In this document: positions 11,821 to 23,219 of the stretch, piece by piece
Layout: each line of letters begins with the position of its first letter
Position numbering within the stretch: the stretch's first letter is position 1
Origin: Anniella stebbinsi
Lineage: Eukaryota > Chordata > Lepidosauria > Squamata > Anniellidae
Assembly: GCA_029215795.1 (NCBI GenBank)
Contig: JARDYH010000007.1
Location: 83,587,763 to 83,651,762, forward strand
Length of the DNA: 64,000 nucleotides
Direction of reading: 5' to 3'
Notes under the pieces: model-generated
Database searches by the model: none
Told to the model about the DNA's origin: nothing
What the model saw: only the letters and a program-made list of their open reading frames with translations
Made by a program: the position numbers and the translations under genes

Positions 11821-11836
11821 AGAATTGCAGCTTTGG
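11821..11836. repeat. Right target-site duplication of L1 copy
   Basis: AGAATTGCAGCTTTGG directly follows the A-rich tail of the L1 insert and pairs with 9761-9775. Confidence 0.75.
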
Positions 11837-11907
11837 GACCTTTGCTTTAGCATGCCTGAAATGTTGTCTTTCTTGCAGACAGAGAACATGAGGCACAATG
11901 ACTTATA

Positions 11908-12432
11908 ATAGAATCATAGAATAGTAGAGTTGGAAGGGTCCTGTAAGGCCACTGAGTCCAACCCCTTGCTCATTGCCGGAATCCACCTTAAAGCATACCC
12001 GACAGATGGCTGTCTAGCTGCCTGTTGAATGCCTCTAGGTTGGGAGAGCCCACAACCTCCCTAGGTAATTGGTTCCATTGTAGTTCTGCTCCAACAGCCA
12101 GGACGGTTTTCCTGATGTCCAGCCGGAATCTGGCTTCCTATAACTTGAGCCCATTATTCCGCGTCCTGCACTCTGGGATGATCGAGAAGAGATCCTGGCC
12201 CTCCTCCGTGTGACAACCTTTCAAGTATTTGAAGAGTGCTATCATGTCTCCCCTCAGTCTCCTCTTCTCACGGCCAAACATACCCAGTTCTTTCAGTCTC
12301 TCCTCATAGGGCTTTGTTTGCAGACCCGTGATCATTCTTGTTGCCCTCCTCTGAACCCCCTTCAGCTTGTCTGAATCCTTTTTGGAGTGTGGTGCCCAGA
12401 ACTGGACACAACACTCAAGATGAGACCTAATC
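11908..12432 (-). mobile_element. CR1 LINE 3' end
   Basis: Starts ATAGAATCATAGAATAGTAG, then AGTTGGAAGGGTCCTGTAAG, GACAGATGGCTGTCTAGCTG and CAACCTTTCAAGTATTTGAA; these are the classic CR1 tail in reverse. Similar copies occur at 28384 and 38107. Confidence 0.85.
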
Positions 12433-12821
12433 CAAGGTCAGTTAGTGTGTACCTGACTCGGGATGGAAATTGAACTCATACTTTCCAGGTTTAAGTCAAG
12501 CGCGTAGTCAAGCCAGGTAAGGGGGGTCGAGATCCAAGGCAGCACTCAGGGAAAGGGAGCAGGAATTTAGGCAGCATCCTTGGACCTGAGACGAGTTATC
12601 CATACTGAGGAGCAAGCGCGGCTACTAGGACTTTATAGGGCCTGGTGGACCGGGATTGGCCCATGAGAGTCAGCTGGTAGAATGCTCAATCAGGCTGGTA
12701 GTGCAGCCTAGATGGCGCCCACAGAGCACACAGTGGAGTTGTCTGGACTTGGGGGGGGGAAAGAGCAGAGGAACCAAAGCCTTGGAGCTGGACTGCTGAG
12801 TCCTCACACGTCTGCACTAGT

Positions 12822-13187
12822 GCCTTAGGCCCCCTCCACAAGGATGCGCTTTTGCGCCCGGTTCGGCGATTATGCGCATTATCGTGGAGGCGCATTTACT
12901 CCTAATCCCTCTGCACGGGAGGCGGCGAGAGGCGGCGAAGCGCATTAATTGATGTCCAAAAAGCGCTTTACAAGAAGTTAATGCGCATAATCGCTTGTTC
13001 ACATGGCAAAAATGCACTTTAACGGCCGGAGCAAAATAAAAGTCGCTATTTAACGCGCATTCGATAATGCGCATAATCCGGGAGATAACGCGCCTCTACG
13101 CCTGTTTTGCGCTCCGCTGGTGTGGAGGTAAAATTTATAATGAGCCTTCAAAGAGCATTAAACCTCTCTTGTGGAGGTAGCCTTACA
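12822..13187. mobile_element. CpG-rich MITE with ATGCGCAT motifs
   Basis: Ends TTAGGCCCCCTCCACAAG and (reverse complement) TAAGGCTACCTCCACAAG form inverted repeats 366 bp apart. Inside are several palindromic cores (TTATGCGCATTA, TAATGCGCATAAT, GATAATGCGCATAATC), unusual in an AT-rich neighbourhood. No ORF of note. Confidence 0.6.
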
Positions 13188-13230
13188 CTCATAGAACCTT
13201 ATTCCTAAACTGTGGTTGAGTTTATGATAT

Positions 13231-13287
13231 TTCTTCTTCTTCTTCTTCTTCTTCTTCTTCTTCTTCTTCTTCTTCTTCTTCTTCTTT
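13231..13287. repeat. (CTT)n microsatellite
   Basis: About 19 TTC/CTT units without interruption. Confidence 0.97.
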
Positions 13288-13737
13288 TTATTTGTTTTGC
13301 TTGCACAACCATCCCATTCCCTCGACTGCTGCGGCAATGAATAATTTCAGGGAGCTCTGCGTGGCAGACCGTTTTAATAGAAGCAGCCAGCCGGGCTGGG
13401 TTTCGTGACCAGCATAGCATTTGGCTGCATTCTGGCAGCTGTTATAAAATACAAGTTCTAAGCGGGCCGGGTTGGTATTTGAATTTGTGTCTTATTAGCG
13501 CTGAAGGTTACTTATGCGTCTCATGCATCGGGAGTGAGTCATGGTGTAACTGTGCCTTTCCAGAGGAGAGAATAGCCAGCTGTGATGTTTCTCTCTATCT
13601 CTACTCTTAGACGCCTCCAAAGAGTTGGAGAGGGGTGAGGATGGGGATCCTGTGCTTTGCGGACTTGAACGATGCAGCCGTTCATCCAAGTCACAAACCC
13701 TAAAATTGAAAGTTATTTGATTGCTGACATCAAAGGT

Positions 13738-13893
13738 GGAGAACTCAGGCCCAGGGGCCATATCCAGCCCCTTGGTGTTCCCTATGTAGTGCCTCTGGCC
13801 CCCAATTTCCCCCACCCACTTATCATTTGGTGGCTTCTTGATTTTTGCATAGTTTTTCCCCATTCTAAAAAATTGAAATGCCTCTCCTAAGGC
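13738..13893 (+). mobile_element. hAT-like family C fragment
   Basis: Shares CTCAGGCCCAGGGGCCATA, CCCCATTCTAAAAAATTGAA and ATGCCTCTCCTAAGG with the family C copies in this window. Confidence 0.45.
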
Positions 13894-14250
13894 GTAGGGT
13901 CTGCATATACGGCGCCAGGTTGCTGCCACCATAAAAACATCACTCTTTCTCTGCAGCGTGGTGACGGCAGCTAATCCTGATGCAGAGGGAAGGTGTGGGG
14001 TTTCCGGCAGCCATTGGCCTGCCAGGCCCGCCCCCTGCCCTCTGCCCAGGCAGACAGCAACCAATAAGGGGTCACCATGTGCCTGGGAACCCTTCCGCTG
14101 CGATTCTGGAGTGAGGATAGATGCTGGATGCGCTGTACTTGCCTTGCTCCGGGGGGGGGGGGAATTGGGGTAAGTCTTTTCCCCAGTAATCTCGCTTTTT
14201 TAAAAAATGGAGATAATGCAGTATTTAAAATAATTGCAGCATTAATTCTG

Positions 14251-14264
14251 CCACTAGATGGTGC
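14251..14264 (+). promoter_or_regulatory. CTCF-like motif in a dispersed repeat
   Basis: CCACTAGATGGTGC resembles the CTCF core CCACYAGRKGGCR. The same context (gccact.gatggtgctgt) recurs at 61826. Sequence match only. Confidence 0.3.
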
Positions 14265-15704
14265 TGTTTCGTTGAACTTTATGGAGCATTTCTTAGAGTG
14301 GAAGTTTACAATTAAAAATCTCATGGTTGCCATTGATCGCTGTCGAAAGGAGCCTGTAGTGAATGCAGAAAGACATGAGTGGGACATGCAGTTTTTTCCT
14401 TACTGTAGAGGCGCCGAATGCGTCTTATAGCACCTTAAAGATGAACCAATTCATTGTGGCCTAAGCTTTCATGGGACTAGAGCATGCTTCTTCAGAGGTT
14501 CTGACTGGAGGTGTCCTTCAAAAACCACAGATTCCTAACTATCACCATTAGCTCCCATTGATGATATACCAAATGACCATCCTGGACGATTAACCAGCAA
14601 TCTGGCTAACAGTAGATTTGCCTTCCATGGTGCCATGTGCTTGAGGGTGCTTGCAATAAAACTGTAACAAGAAAAAGGGGAGAGACATCTCAGGATGCTG
14701 TGGACAACTTCATTGTGAACACGCTTCTGGCTTTCTGTTAGGCCATCTTCAGGGGGTTGAAACAATGTCTGCAGAAATTATTTACAACAGGTTGTCTTGT
14801 GTCTATTCACTGGCAAGATGTTCCTCCCTTTTCCTTGTTCATCTTGGATGCTTATCCGCTTTGCACCCTTGTTTCTTCCTAATAAAACTGTAAGACAGCA
14901 ACATCCTAAAAAGTTAAGAACGCCAAGCTACAAAGATGGAGCTCAAAGCTAAATACAAAGAGGCGTGGGAGTGGCATTCTCTATGGTATGTTGGTGCCAG
15001 CCCACGGAGGGCTTTAAAACCCCACACCACTGCATAAAATCAGCTCAGCTCGCAACCTTTTATTGGACACAAAGTAGTTACCTCCCCTGACCCCTGTTTT
15101 TTTTTAAAAAAAATGTCTGGATGCTCTTTATTGGCCTATCATTTTATAGAGCCTGCTACTAAACCCTTTCCTGGTGAGGATAAAGTGAGTTTCCTGCCCA
15201 GGAGCTTAAAATTTAATAGGAAAAGGGGAATGGAAAGAACAAGGTAATGAAACTCAACAACAATGGATTCATCTGGAAGGATCAAGTGCAAGGTTGGGAG
15301 AGGAATTGAGTGTTTGCCTCTTGTTACAAGCAACAAGTAAGTCTTAGTAGGAAGAGGGTTTCAAAGAAAGAAGCTGGTGCTAGGGGCTTGTGGGTTAATG
15401 AACTGGCCAGAGCCGGAAGGCCTGTTAAATCCAGAAATCCCTTCCTCCTAATTTGCATGGATTTTTAGCCCTGCTTTGCATTTTCTTATAGCACATCCAA
15501 AGTTTGAGATGCACTTGAAACATATTTTGCCAATATTGCAAAATGCACTATTTTAACTACTTCTCAAAATGTTTTTTGTAGGTTAAGCCAATGCTATTCA
15601 GTGTTTCACGAAAGTCACCTACCCACTTATATCCCCCCTTTTGCCCTCATTTTGGGATGTGTGAGTGGGGGCATCATCCCATTAACTGTGTGATCCCTGA
15701 TTGG

Positions 15705-15840
15705 TTAGGAGCAGTCAGTATTACTCACCCTGTTGATTGGCCACATTTACCCTCTATGATGTCATTGTGTAGCCAAACCTGATTGGTTTCACAGAGCCAT
15801 AATCCCACCCCATTTACTGCATTATTGCCGATTGGCTGGG
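15705..15840. promoter_or_regulatory. Cluster of four ATTGG (CCAAT) boxes
   Basis: ATTGG at 15710, 15736, 15782 and 15831, three of the four preceded by CTG or CCG (CTGATTGG, CTGATTGG, CCGATTGG). All face the same way. May be a divergent tandem unit or an enhancer; no other evidence. Confidence 0.3.
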
Positions 15841-16382
15841 ATCAACTATGTGACTAATCCCAGAAGGAGGAGAAAGTAACAGCAGTCTGGAGAAACAATG
15901 ACACCAGACATGTCCCTTGGGGGGAAGTTAAATATTCACGCATGGTGGTTTTGGGGGAAATTTCTCCTCCTACCACGTTGCCATTTTTGATCTAGAAGAC
16001 GACATAGGAGAACATAAAGTGCAGGTCCAGTTTTGTATGAGGCCTCAGTGAGGTCAATTGTGACAGTTTAAAAATGATTGCACTAGTTTGATTATGGTTC
16101 CCCTAAAACTTTGACTCAATTTACTTTGCTTATTTGTAGTCATTCCTTTAACAGTAGATGAGTAAAGGCAGTCACTGTTTACACTGTGTTGGTCATACAC
16201 AGGAGCGTTAGTGGTTATCTCTGGGTTCTACCCTGGGAGGCAGAGGATGAGGTAGATGACACAGTTTTAAAGCACTTGGGCAAGTCTAAAAATTCTTATA
16301 ATATAATATGGACAGCATGCTTCCTATGGTCAGCTACCAAACCCTTTCTATATAGTGCTAGATAATTCTGCTTAGTGTCATA

Positions 16383-16520
16383 CAGGGGTAGGGAATCTGT
16401 AGCCCAACAGATGCTGTTGGACTGCAACTCTCATCAGCCTCAGCCAGAATGGGTAATAGCAAGGGATGATGGGAGTTGTAGTCCAACAGCAACTGGAGAA
16501 CCACAGGTCCCCCACCCCTG
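16383..16520. mobile_element. hAT-like fold-back element
   Basis: 138 bp with ends CAGGGGTAGGG and CCCCACCCCTG, the CAGGGGTG terminus typical of hAT elements. The two halves pair through GTTGGACTGCAACTCTCATC and its mirror. Confidence 0.7.
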
Positions 16521-17080
16521 ATTCAATGAAGTTATTACAAACATGCTCAGTCAGAATCCTTAGAGACCAAAAAAGTTGGTTGAAGCTTCAATTTATCTTC
16601 TTTTGTTGTTTTAATTTCAACTTTTGCATAATCACACATTGGTTGTGCAGCTATTTATACCTATATACCAATTCAATATATCTGTGTGGTCTATGGATGT
16701 CTTGGAACCAATCTCTTTGATTCAGTTCAAGTATATAAGATACAAAGACATTCATTTTGGGTTAAAGCATCCTCATCTGCAATTTCTTTCACTTAATTGC
16801 AAAAAATAATAGTAAAGTTTAAGAGCAGTTCATAGTGTTTTGCCTTAACGAAAGTCATTCTCCATGGGCTGCATCTGATTGCTCTTCCCATAATTGGGCT
16901 CTAAGAATTTTAGCTGCAATCACAATATTAGTAGTTAGCAGTTGGAGGCTTTGAATCCATCCTTCTCAAAAGGAAGAAATGCAAAGGAAAAAAGTAGAAA
17001 AGATTACTTGGAGTTTTGAAATGGAAGATACAGAAGAGATCGGCTGTCCGCAGGTTGTCTTTGGAGTCAGATGTAACACG

Positions 17081-17598
17081 TTGGCTCAGTTCAGACGACA
17101 TATTAAGCAACGGAGGGGTAAGTATTGTACTGACCGTGCGTTAGGCAGGAGGAGCTCCACAGACGACACTCTGCAGCCGGCGCTGCTCGGAACCGGCAAA
17201 CGCCCCAGCTGCTAGGAACTTGCGGCGGCCATTTTGGTTGCAGCCTCTCCTCCATGTGTCCCCCAGCCATATCCCAGCATGCACCGTGAGTTCTGCCGGC
17301 AGCATAGAGCAGCTGGGTTTTTTTGGCTGCTCTAGGCAGCAGAACTCTATTCCGAAACGGAATAGTCCATGGAGGTGGGGGGGGGGGGCTGAATTCGGAC
17401 GACACTTTAAACAACGGGGCTTCGGGCTAAACAATGTGCAAGCCCATTGTTTCGCTCCGTTGTTTAAAGTGCCTGATTAACATACTGTCAGTTGTGTGTG
17501 TGTTGTGTGCTGCCCTCCAGACGACACAATCAGCAACACAACTGACGATTGTTCCCCCCCTCTTCCGTTGCCTAATGTGTCGTCCGAACTGAGCCATT
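17081..17598. mobile_element. 'GACGACAC' inverted-repeat element, copy A
   Basis: Left end TGGCTCAGTTCAGACGACA plus TATTAAGCAACGGAGGGG, right end its close reverse complement (about 35 bp). An inner hairpin at 17389-17475 repeats the same motif (TTCGGACGACACTTTAAACA). Other members lie at 25885, 39143 and 40879. Confidence 0.65.
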
Positions 17599-17937
17599 GT
17601 CCCCAAAAGTACAGAGGGATATAACCAGCTGAATCAGACCCTCCCTGAGGTGCTTGGAAGATGATTCCTGTGGTATCACCTCTTTAGCTGGCATGCAGCA
17701 GCAGTAAGGGAAAGTTTTGAAAGAGCACCGGAGCTTCAGCCAGTAGGAGTGGGTTCCCTTGGTTACAGCGATTGAGCAAGTGATGTGAATGACTGCTGGG
17801 GAGCATTGACTTCAGTATTGCATCTCTGCTTTCCCAGTTGGGGTGTGGGGGAGAGATGCAAATACTCTCCTGACAGGGCTAGGCATGTATTATTACGCCA
17901 TTTCAGTAGGCGGTACTGAGGGAGATGAAAGGGGGAA

Positions 17938-18080
17938 GTAGGGGAACATGGGCTGGAGGGTGTTATTGCACCATGTCCTGTTTGCGGGTCTGGTCGACAG
18001 CTGGTTGGCCGCTGTGTGAACAGAATGCTGGACTAGGTGGACCCTTGGTCTGATCCAGCAGGGCTCTTCTGATGTGCTTA
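17938..18080 (+). mobile_element. CR1-like LINE 3' end
   Basis: GGGGAACATGGGCTGGAGGG, ACAGCTGGTTGGCCGCTGTG, CTGGACTAGGTGGACCCTTG: tail of the same family as 8940-9262. Confidence 0.65.
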
Positions 18081-18385
18081 GGGCCATTCCATCAGCCCTG
18101 CTGAAGACCACCTCCATGAAAGCTCCTCCTCCCTCTACTGTCACCACTGTCTGGAACAGAGGCAAATAAGAGAGGAAGAGGGGACTTTCCACCCGCCCTG
18201 AGGAAAGACTATGTCCTCCTTTTCCTCTTCCCTCCCCCTCCCTTTTCCCTTGTATGTCATGCCTGCTTAGATTGTACATTTGCGGGCAAGGAGCATCTTG
18301 TTTAACTGATTGTTTGTAAACCACTCTGAGAGCCTTTTTGGCTGAAGAGCTGGATTAAAAATACTATAAATAAACTAAAAGCTTG
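18080..18385 (+). mobile_element. LINE 3' UTR fragment
   Basis: Ends TTTGTAAACCACTCTGAGAG, CCTTTTTGGCTGAAGAGC and TATAAATAAACTAAA, a common LINE 3' end form with an A-rich tail. Family not certain. Confidence 0.4.
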
Positions 18386-18435
18386 GAGGCACATTTAAAT
18401 ACTCTCCATTGTATTTTTTTTTAAATGCATCTAGT

Positions 18436-18540
18436 GCAGCCTTCTCTAACGTGGGTCCCTCCAGATCTTTGGGCTGCAACTCACATCATCCCCAACCACT
18501 GGCCATGCTGGCTGGGGATCATGGGAGTTAGTGTCCAAAA
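18436..18540. mobile_element. hAT-like fold-back element
   Basis: GCAGCCTTCTCTAACGTGGG, CCCTCCAGATCTTTGGGCTG and the mirrored GGGGATCATGGGAGTTAGTG half. Right end is worn. Confidence 0.5.
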
Positions 18541-20934
18541 CAACGGGACAGACCCACTTTGGGCATGGCTTGATCTAGTGAGATTTGCAGTTTCTTCTCG
18601 AGTAATATTTCCCCTGGCTGACATTTCAGCCTTTCCCCTCCAGTTAAAATATTTGCACTTCTCGGGTTGTTACCAGCTCTGCTCCTGGATTTATCTTGAA
18701 GCCCAATGTTCTTGGGAAGGGTTTGTTCTTTGCTCCGCCACTACAACTGCTTAGGAGGTATCAGTAGGTGATGTCGAAGGGTTTATGCCCTTTGACAAGG
18801 CCCAATGGGAGTCTGTTGGTTTGATTTTTAGAGCGGAAGAACTTCTCTGCCTGCTCGCCTGGAGTTGATTCTTGCTCGCCACAGGCGAGGGACAATATAT
18901 AAGCCTGATTTTTAGTTGTGCATCTTATAGCCTAATTGCCTTGCTTGTTAGCTTGTGCTTTTTTCTGGCTCTTTCTTGTCCAACTTTGGTTGCATATTGT
19001 TGGGGGAATGCTCACAGCGCCAAGCTGGTTGAAACAAAACCAATATCCAGGCGCTTTGATTCTAAAAGCATGGGAGGTGCGAAGCAACTGGGTGTTCTGA
19101 ATTTCATCGAGATCAAAGGCATAATGAAAGTGCGCTCCGTGTCGGTGTATTTTTAGAACGTCACAAAAAAGACTCTGAATCCTTCATTCTCATTAACTCA
19201 GGAGTGTTCTGCCCTAATGGAATCTTGACAGCCCATGGGGACAAAGAGAGAGACTGTTATAATTGCTAGACTTGAGTCTTTAATTCATACTTGACTCTCC
19301 GCCTTTTGTGAGCGGAAAGTGACTTTGCAGCAGTCTCCAGCAACTTCAGCAGTTCGCAAGTCTGCAGCAAGCGGCAAGAGTTAAAGGGATCTTAATCTTG
19401 GCTGCCAACTTCCATTTATTTGCCTGGGAAATTTGGCAGGCAACATAGTTAGGAGCATTGGGGGCTTGCAGGTGTGGGGGCACAAACGAGGAGGCATTTC
19501 GTCAGGGCCAGGCCAAGCTCCCGGGTGGCCATATCCAGTGTAGACCTGGAAGGGGTCATGTGCTCGCCACAGCTTGCATTGGGAACTACCAGGACTAGAA
19601 CCGAGAAGGTTTGGTTGTTTAGGCAGCTGCCCCTCGTGGCGAGACAATAGAGCTTCCACTTGGAACTACATTCTCAGGTTCTGGACTGGCCCTGCCCACC
19701 CAGGCCAGCCATTGGTCCCTCCTGGACAGGAAGGGCTATAGAAAGCTTCCCGTTCAGGCTGGGACATCACCTGAACAAGATTTTCCAACCAAACACACCA
19801 AGTCCAGGCGTGTTTCCGTGCATTCTTTGGTTCCGACCTTTTGCTGGCTCGGTCTCTCAGCCTTGGCCCATCTTGTGATGGCTGCCTGCAGCTCTGCCTT
19901 GACCTTCAGGATCCCTGAGGTCAGTGGCTGGAGCTGGAGATGCTGGAGACCAAAATGCAGAAGGTACAGATGTTACACATCCCTGTGACCACAGCCTGGC
20001 CCAGCCTGGTGCCTGTAGGGGTGGGTGGGGGTAAGGTGTTGGCCCTAGGTCTTGCTGACTGGGGCTGATGGGAGTTGTAATTGGTTTAGGCAGATAGGAG
20101 TTGTAGTCCAGCATATCTGGAAGGCACCAGACTGAGGAAGGCTGCTGTGTGAGCTGGGAGATCTATGGATTCTGGGCTACCCTGCTTCAGGAAGCCCTTT
20201 TATGCTGTTTCCTGTCCAGGAGGACCCAGTGGCCACCCTGGATGGACGGAGCTAGTCCAGGTCCTGAAGATATTTCACTGACAACTTCTCTACATTAAAA
20301 AAAAAATCCTACTGTCTTACGAGGGCTTTCTTCTTCCGCTTTCTTTCTGGGATGGCAATCGGCTATATTACATGGGGGGGGGGACGTGTTTTGGATTGAA
20401 TACTTCCCCTCTCTGCCTGCTCCGCTTGCTTCCATTGAGACAGAGCCATCTAGTAGTGGAATTATTGTGCAACGCCAGAGTTACACACTGGGGGATCCCG
20501 CCTTTTTTTGGATATTACCATGTTATCTGTGGTTCTTTTAATTGCGGGATTTCCAGGGGATAGTGTGGGAGACATCCTGATCATTGATGACGTTGTGCAA
20601 TAGACCCACAAACTTCTGTGAGTGGCCAATCATGAGTGTGCAATAGAGGAACCCTGAGAGAGCTGCCTCCTGCAATTGATTGGTGAAGTTCAGCAGAGAG
20701 CTGTACACAGATTTGTAGATGCTGACAGCAAGATTGTGTGCTCCTCCTCGGGGGTGGGGGGTTGTGGGTGTTTTTGCAGGAGTATGCAGTCATGTTACTT
20801 TCTTCACTTGTGGTACAGCCCAGGTACATATCTCGGGGAAAACTAGGGGCTGCTAGAATTCTGTCGGGGGCTGGACCTTTTGGCATACTGGCTGCTAACT
20901 TTTTATTATTTTTTCTTTTCCTCCTTCGTTTAGA

Positions 20935-21050
20935 CCTGGCATCCCCCAGATGTGTTAACCTCCAACTCCCAATGGCCTTGCGGGCTGGGAATTATGAGAG
21001 CTGTGGTCCAACACATCTGGAGGGTGCCAAGTTAGAAAATGCTGATTTAG
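20935..21050. mobile_element. hAT-like fold-back element
   Basis: CCTGGCATCCCCCAGATGTG pairs with CACATCTGGAGGGTGCCAAG; about 110 bp. A partial relative lies at 20045-20145. Confidence 0.55.
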
Positions 21051-21599
21051 ACCCAATTTATTAGACCCAGTTTGGGCATTTTCCCAGCCCCTCCTCCCCC
21101 AGCCCATCACGCTTGGGAAAACTCCGTACCACGTTGTTGGCTTGCATACTCAGTCCGGCACTAAAGCCAGTCTGTGGGCTGCTTTGAATACCAGTCAGGG
21201 TCTGGGGAGAATGAACTCTGGTATTCGATTTGCAGATGTTAACCAAAATCCTGCGTGCAACTTTGCAAAAACCTCTCTACTTCAGGGTAGGGGGAGATGG
21301 AAAGAACGTTGGTGTTAAATCTATTGATCCTTTTTTAAATGCCTTTGGGGATATATTTTCCATCTAGCTGTTGCAGCAAACCGCTGACTCATCGCTTTGT
21401 CCTTGGATGACTCCACTGAATTCTTGCCCGTTCGTGATGGAGGCAGAGGGAGGAGAGTGGGGTGTCACAGTGCAGAGGAGCCAGGTGCAAAGCTGCTGGA
21501 TCTAAGCGGTGCGTTCTGAACCGGGCTGGGCACTAGACGTGTCGGTACTGCTGCCTAGCGTTTTCTCCGCAGTGTGCAAAATAATTGCATTGCACCAGC

Positions 21600-21795
21600 T
21601 GGGCTCAGTATTGGAGGCAGTAGGCCTATATACACCAGTTGATGGGGAACATGGGTGGGAGGGTGCTGTTGCACTCGTGCCCTGCTTGTGGGTTCCCGGT
21701 CGCCAGCTGGTTGGCCACTGTGTGAACAGAGCGCTGGACTAGAGGGACCCTCGGTCTGATCCAGCAGGGCTCTTCTGATGTTCTTGTGTTCTTAT
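21600..21795 (+). mobile_element. CR1-like LINE 3' end
   Basis: CAGTTGATGGGGAACATGGG to GCTCTTCTGATGTTCTTGTG, same tail family as 17938. Confidence 0.65.
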
Positions 21796-21799
21796 GAGC

Positions 21800-22280
21800 T
21801 GTACCACATGCTAAAAAATATTACAGTCCTGCACCCACTTTTATTGTTAAGGCAACCTAAAATAGGTTCTAGCCCGATCTCACAATCAGCATCCTACAAT
21901 ACACACATTACAGAATAAAATGGAATATATATATATATATATATATATACACAAACAAGTACAAAATAATTTCTAAAAATCCACAGTTATAGACCCCCTT
22001 TCTTAGGTAGAATCAATGTCTTCTAGGGCTTCCCTAATTCGTGCTGCTTTCGCAGCAAACCTGGCCGCATTTAGCATGATAGGTTTGGCTGTATTTGAGA
22101 GTAAATATATTATTTTATCCATATCTGAGAGGTTTGCCCTCGGCGCTAAAAATCTCATTAGATGTTTATCTCTAGGAATTTTGTATAGTTTACAATATAA
22201 GCACGTAGTGTATGGTATCCTCCACTGCCTGGCTGCCCAGAAAAGCTGAATTCCGTGAGCTGTATCTATTTCTTTCTTCT
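21800..22280 (-). mobile_element. Unclassified LINE, C-terminal codons and 3' end
   Basis: The minus strand at 22016-22249 reads RIPYTTCLYCKLYKIPRDKH, then LMRFLAPRANLSDMDK and AARFAAKAARIREALEDID, stop. A 3' UTR with a TA microsatellite (21925-21949) and AATAAA-like signal follows. The motif pattern resembles the fragment at 46430 on the other strand. Confidence 0.5.
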
Positions 22281-23170
22281 TTACATTATTTATATACCGC
22301 TCCCCATTCAGAATTTCGGAACTGGGGGAAAATTAAGTAAGAACTAAACAGAATAAGAACACATTAAAAGTGCATTTTTTAAAGAAACAGAGTGCAAAAT
22401 AAACTGCGGCTGGTCATTGGTATGAACCGATGTTGCTGTCCGGCCGTTGCAACTTGCACCACTGGACTGGTCCTTTCTTCCACTCCAACAGCTGCGCAGG
22501 AGATCTCAGCATCCGCCTCTTCGCTGTCGAGACGGCAGTTCATACAACGGCTGCCTCCTTGTGATCCCATCCAGGTCGCAAGCCTGCTGGCTACACTCCG
22601 GGAAGCCTTCGCATGAGGGCCCAGGAGCGTCTCAGCCAGGTCTGTGTTGCACTCTAACAGTGTGTGTTTGGGCGCATGCGCATACGCGAGCGCACACGCA
22701 CAGAGGTGTCATTTGACAGCTCAATAGGTTGCAAGCAGAGCAGATGGTCTAATGTGCCCCAACAGTTGAGCAGGAAAGAGGGAAGCAACTGAGGTGTTGA
22801 TTAAAAATTGCTGCCTCTTGTGAAAATTAGTTCCTTTGCCGTGGAATTAGAGGAGGGAACATGCTGTGCCTACCAGTCGTCATCTTCCCTAAACAGCAAG
22901 GTTGGATTTTGAGGGACAAGAAAAATGCTTACCTTGGTTCTAGGAGGAAGAAAGCAGTGGTGGAATTTATCTTTCTGCAGCTGGGAGCTGCAACAAAATG
23001 TTGCAGTGTGGAGTGCTCCATTTTCAGGATTCCGTTCACTCCATCCTGTTCCCTCTCCAACTGGGGTTTCCTTCCCCCACCCCCACCCTGCCCCACAGTA
23101 GCTAGCTAGCATTCCATGGCTGCTCATTGCTTTGTTTCGGTGGATGGGTAAGTGGGGATTTAAGAATTTT

Positions 23171-23172
<2 letters not shown>

Positions 23173-23210
<38 letters not shown>

Positions 23211-23219
23211 TTCTGCAAA
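23173..23219. repeat. (AT)n microsatellite
   Basis: About 23 uninterrupted AT units. Confidence 0.97.

Noticed and set aside
13205..13420. Arginine-rich frame of 71 residues
   Set aside because: Produced by translating the CTT microsatellite.
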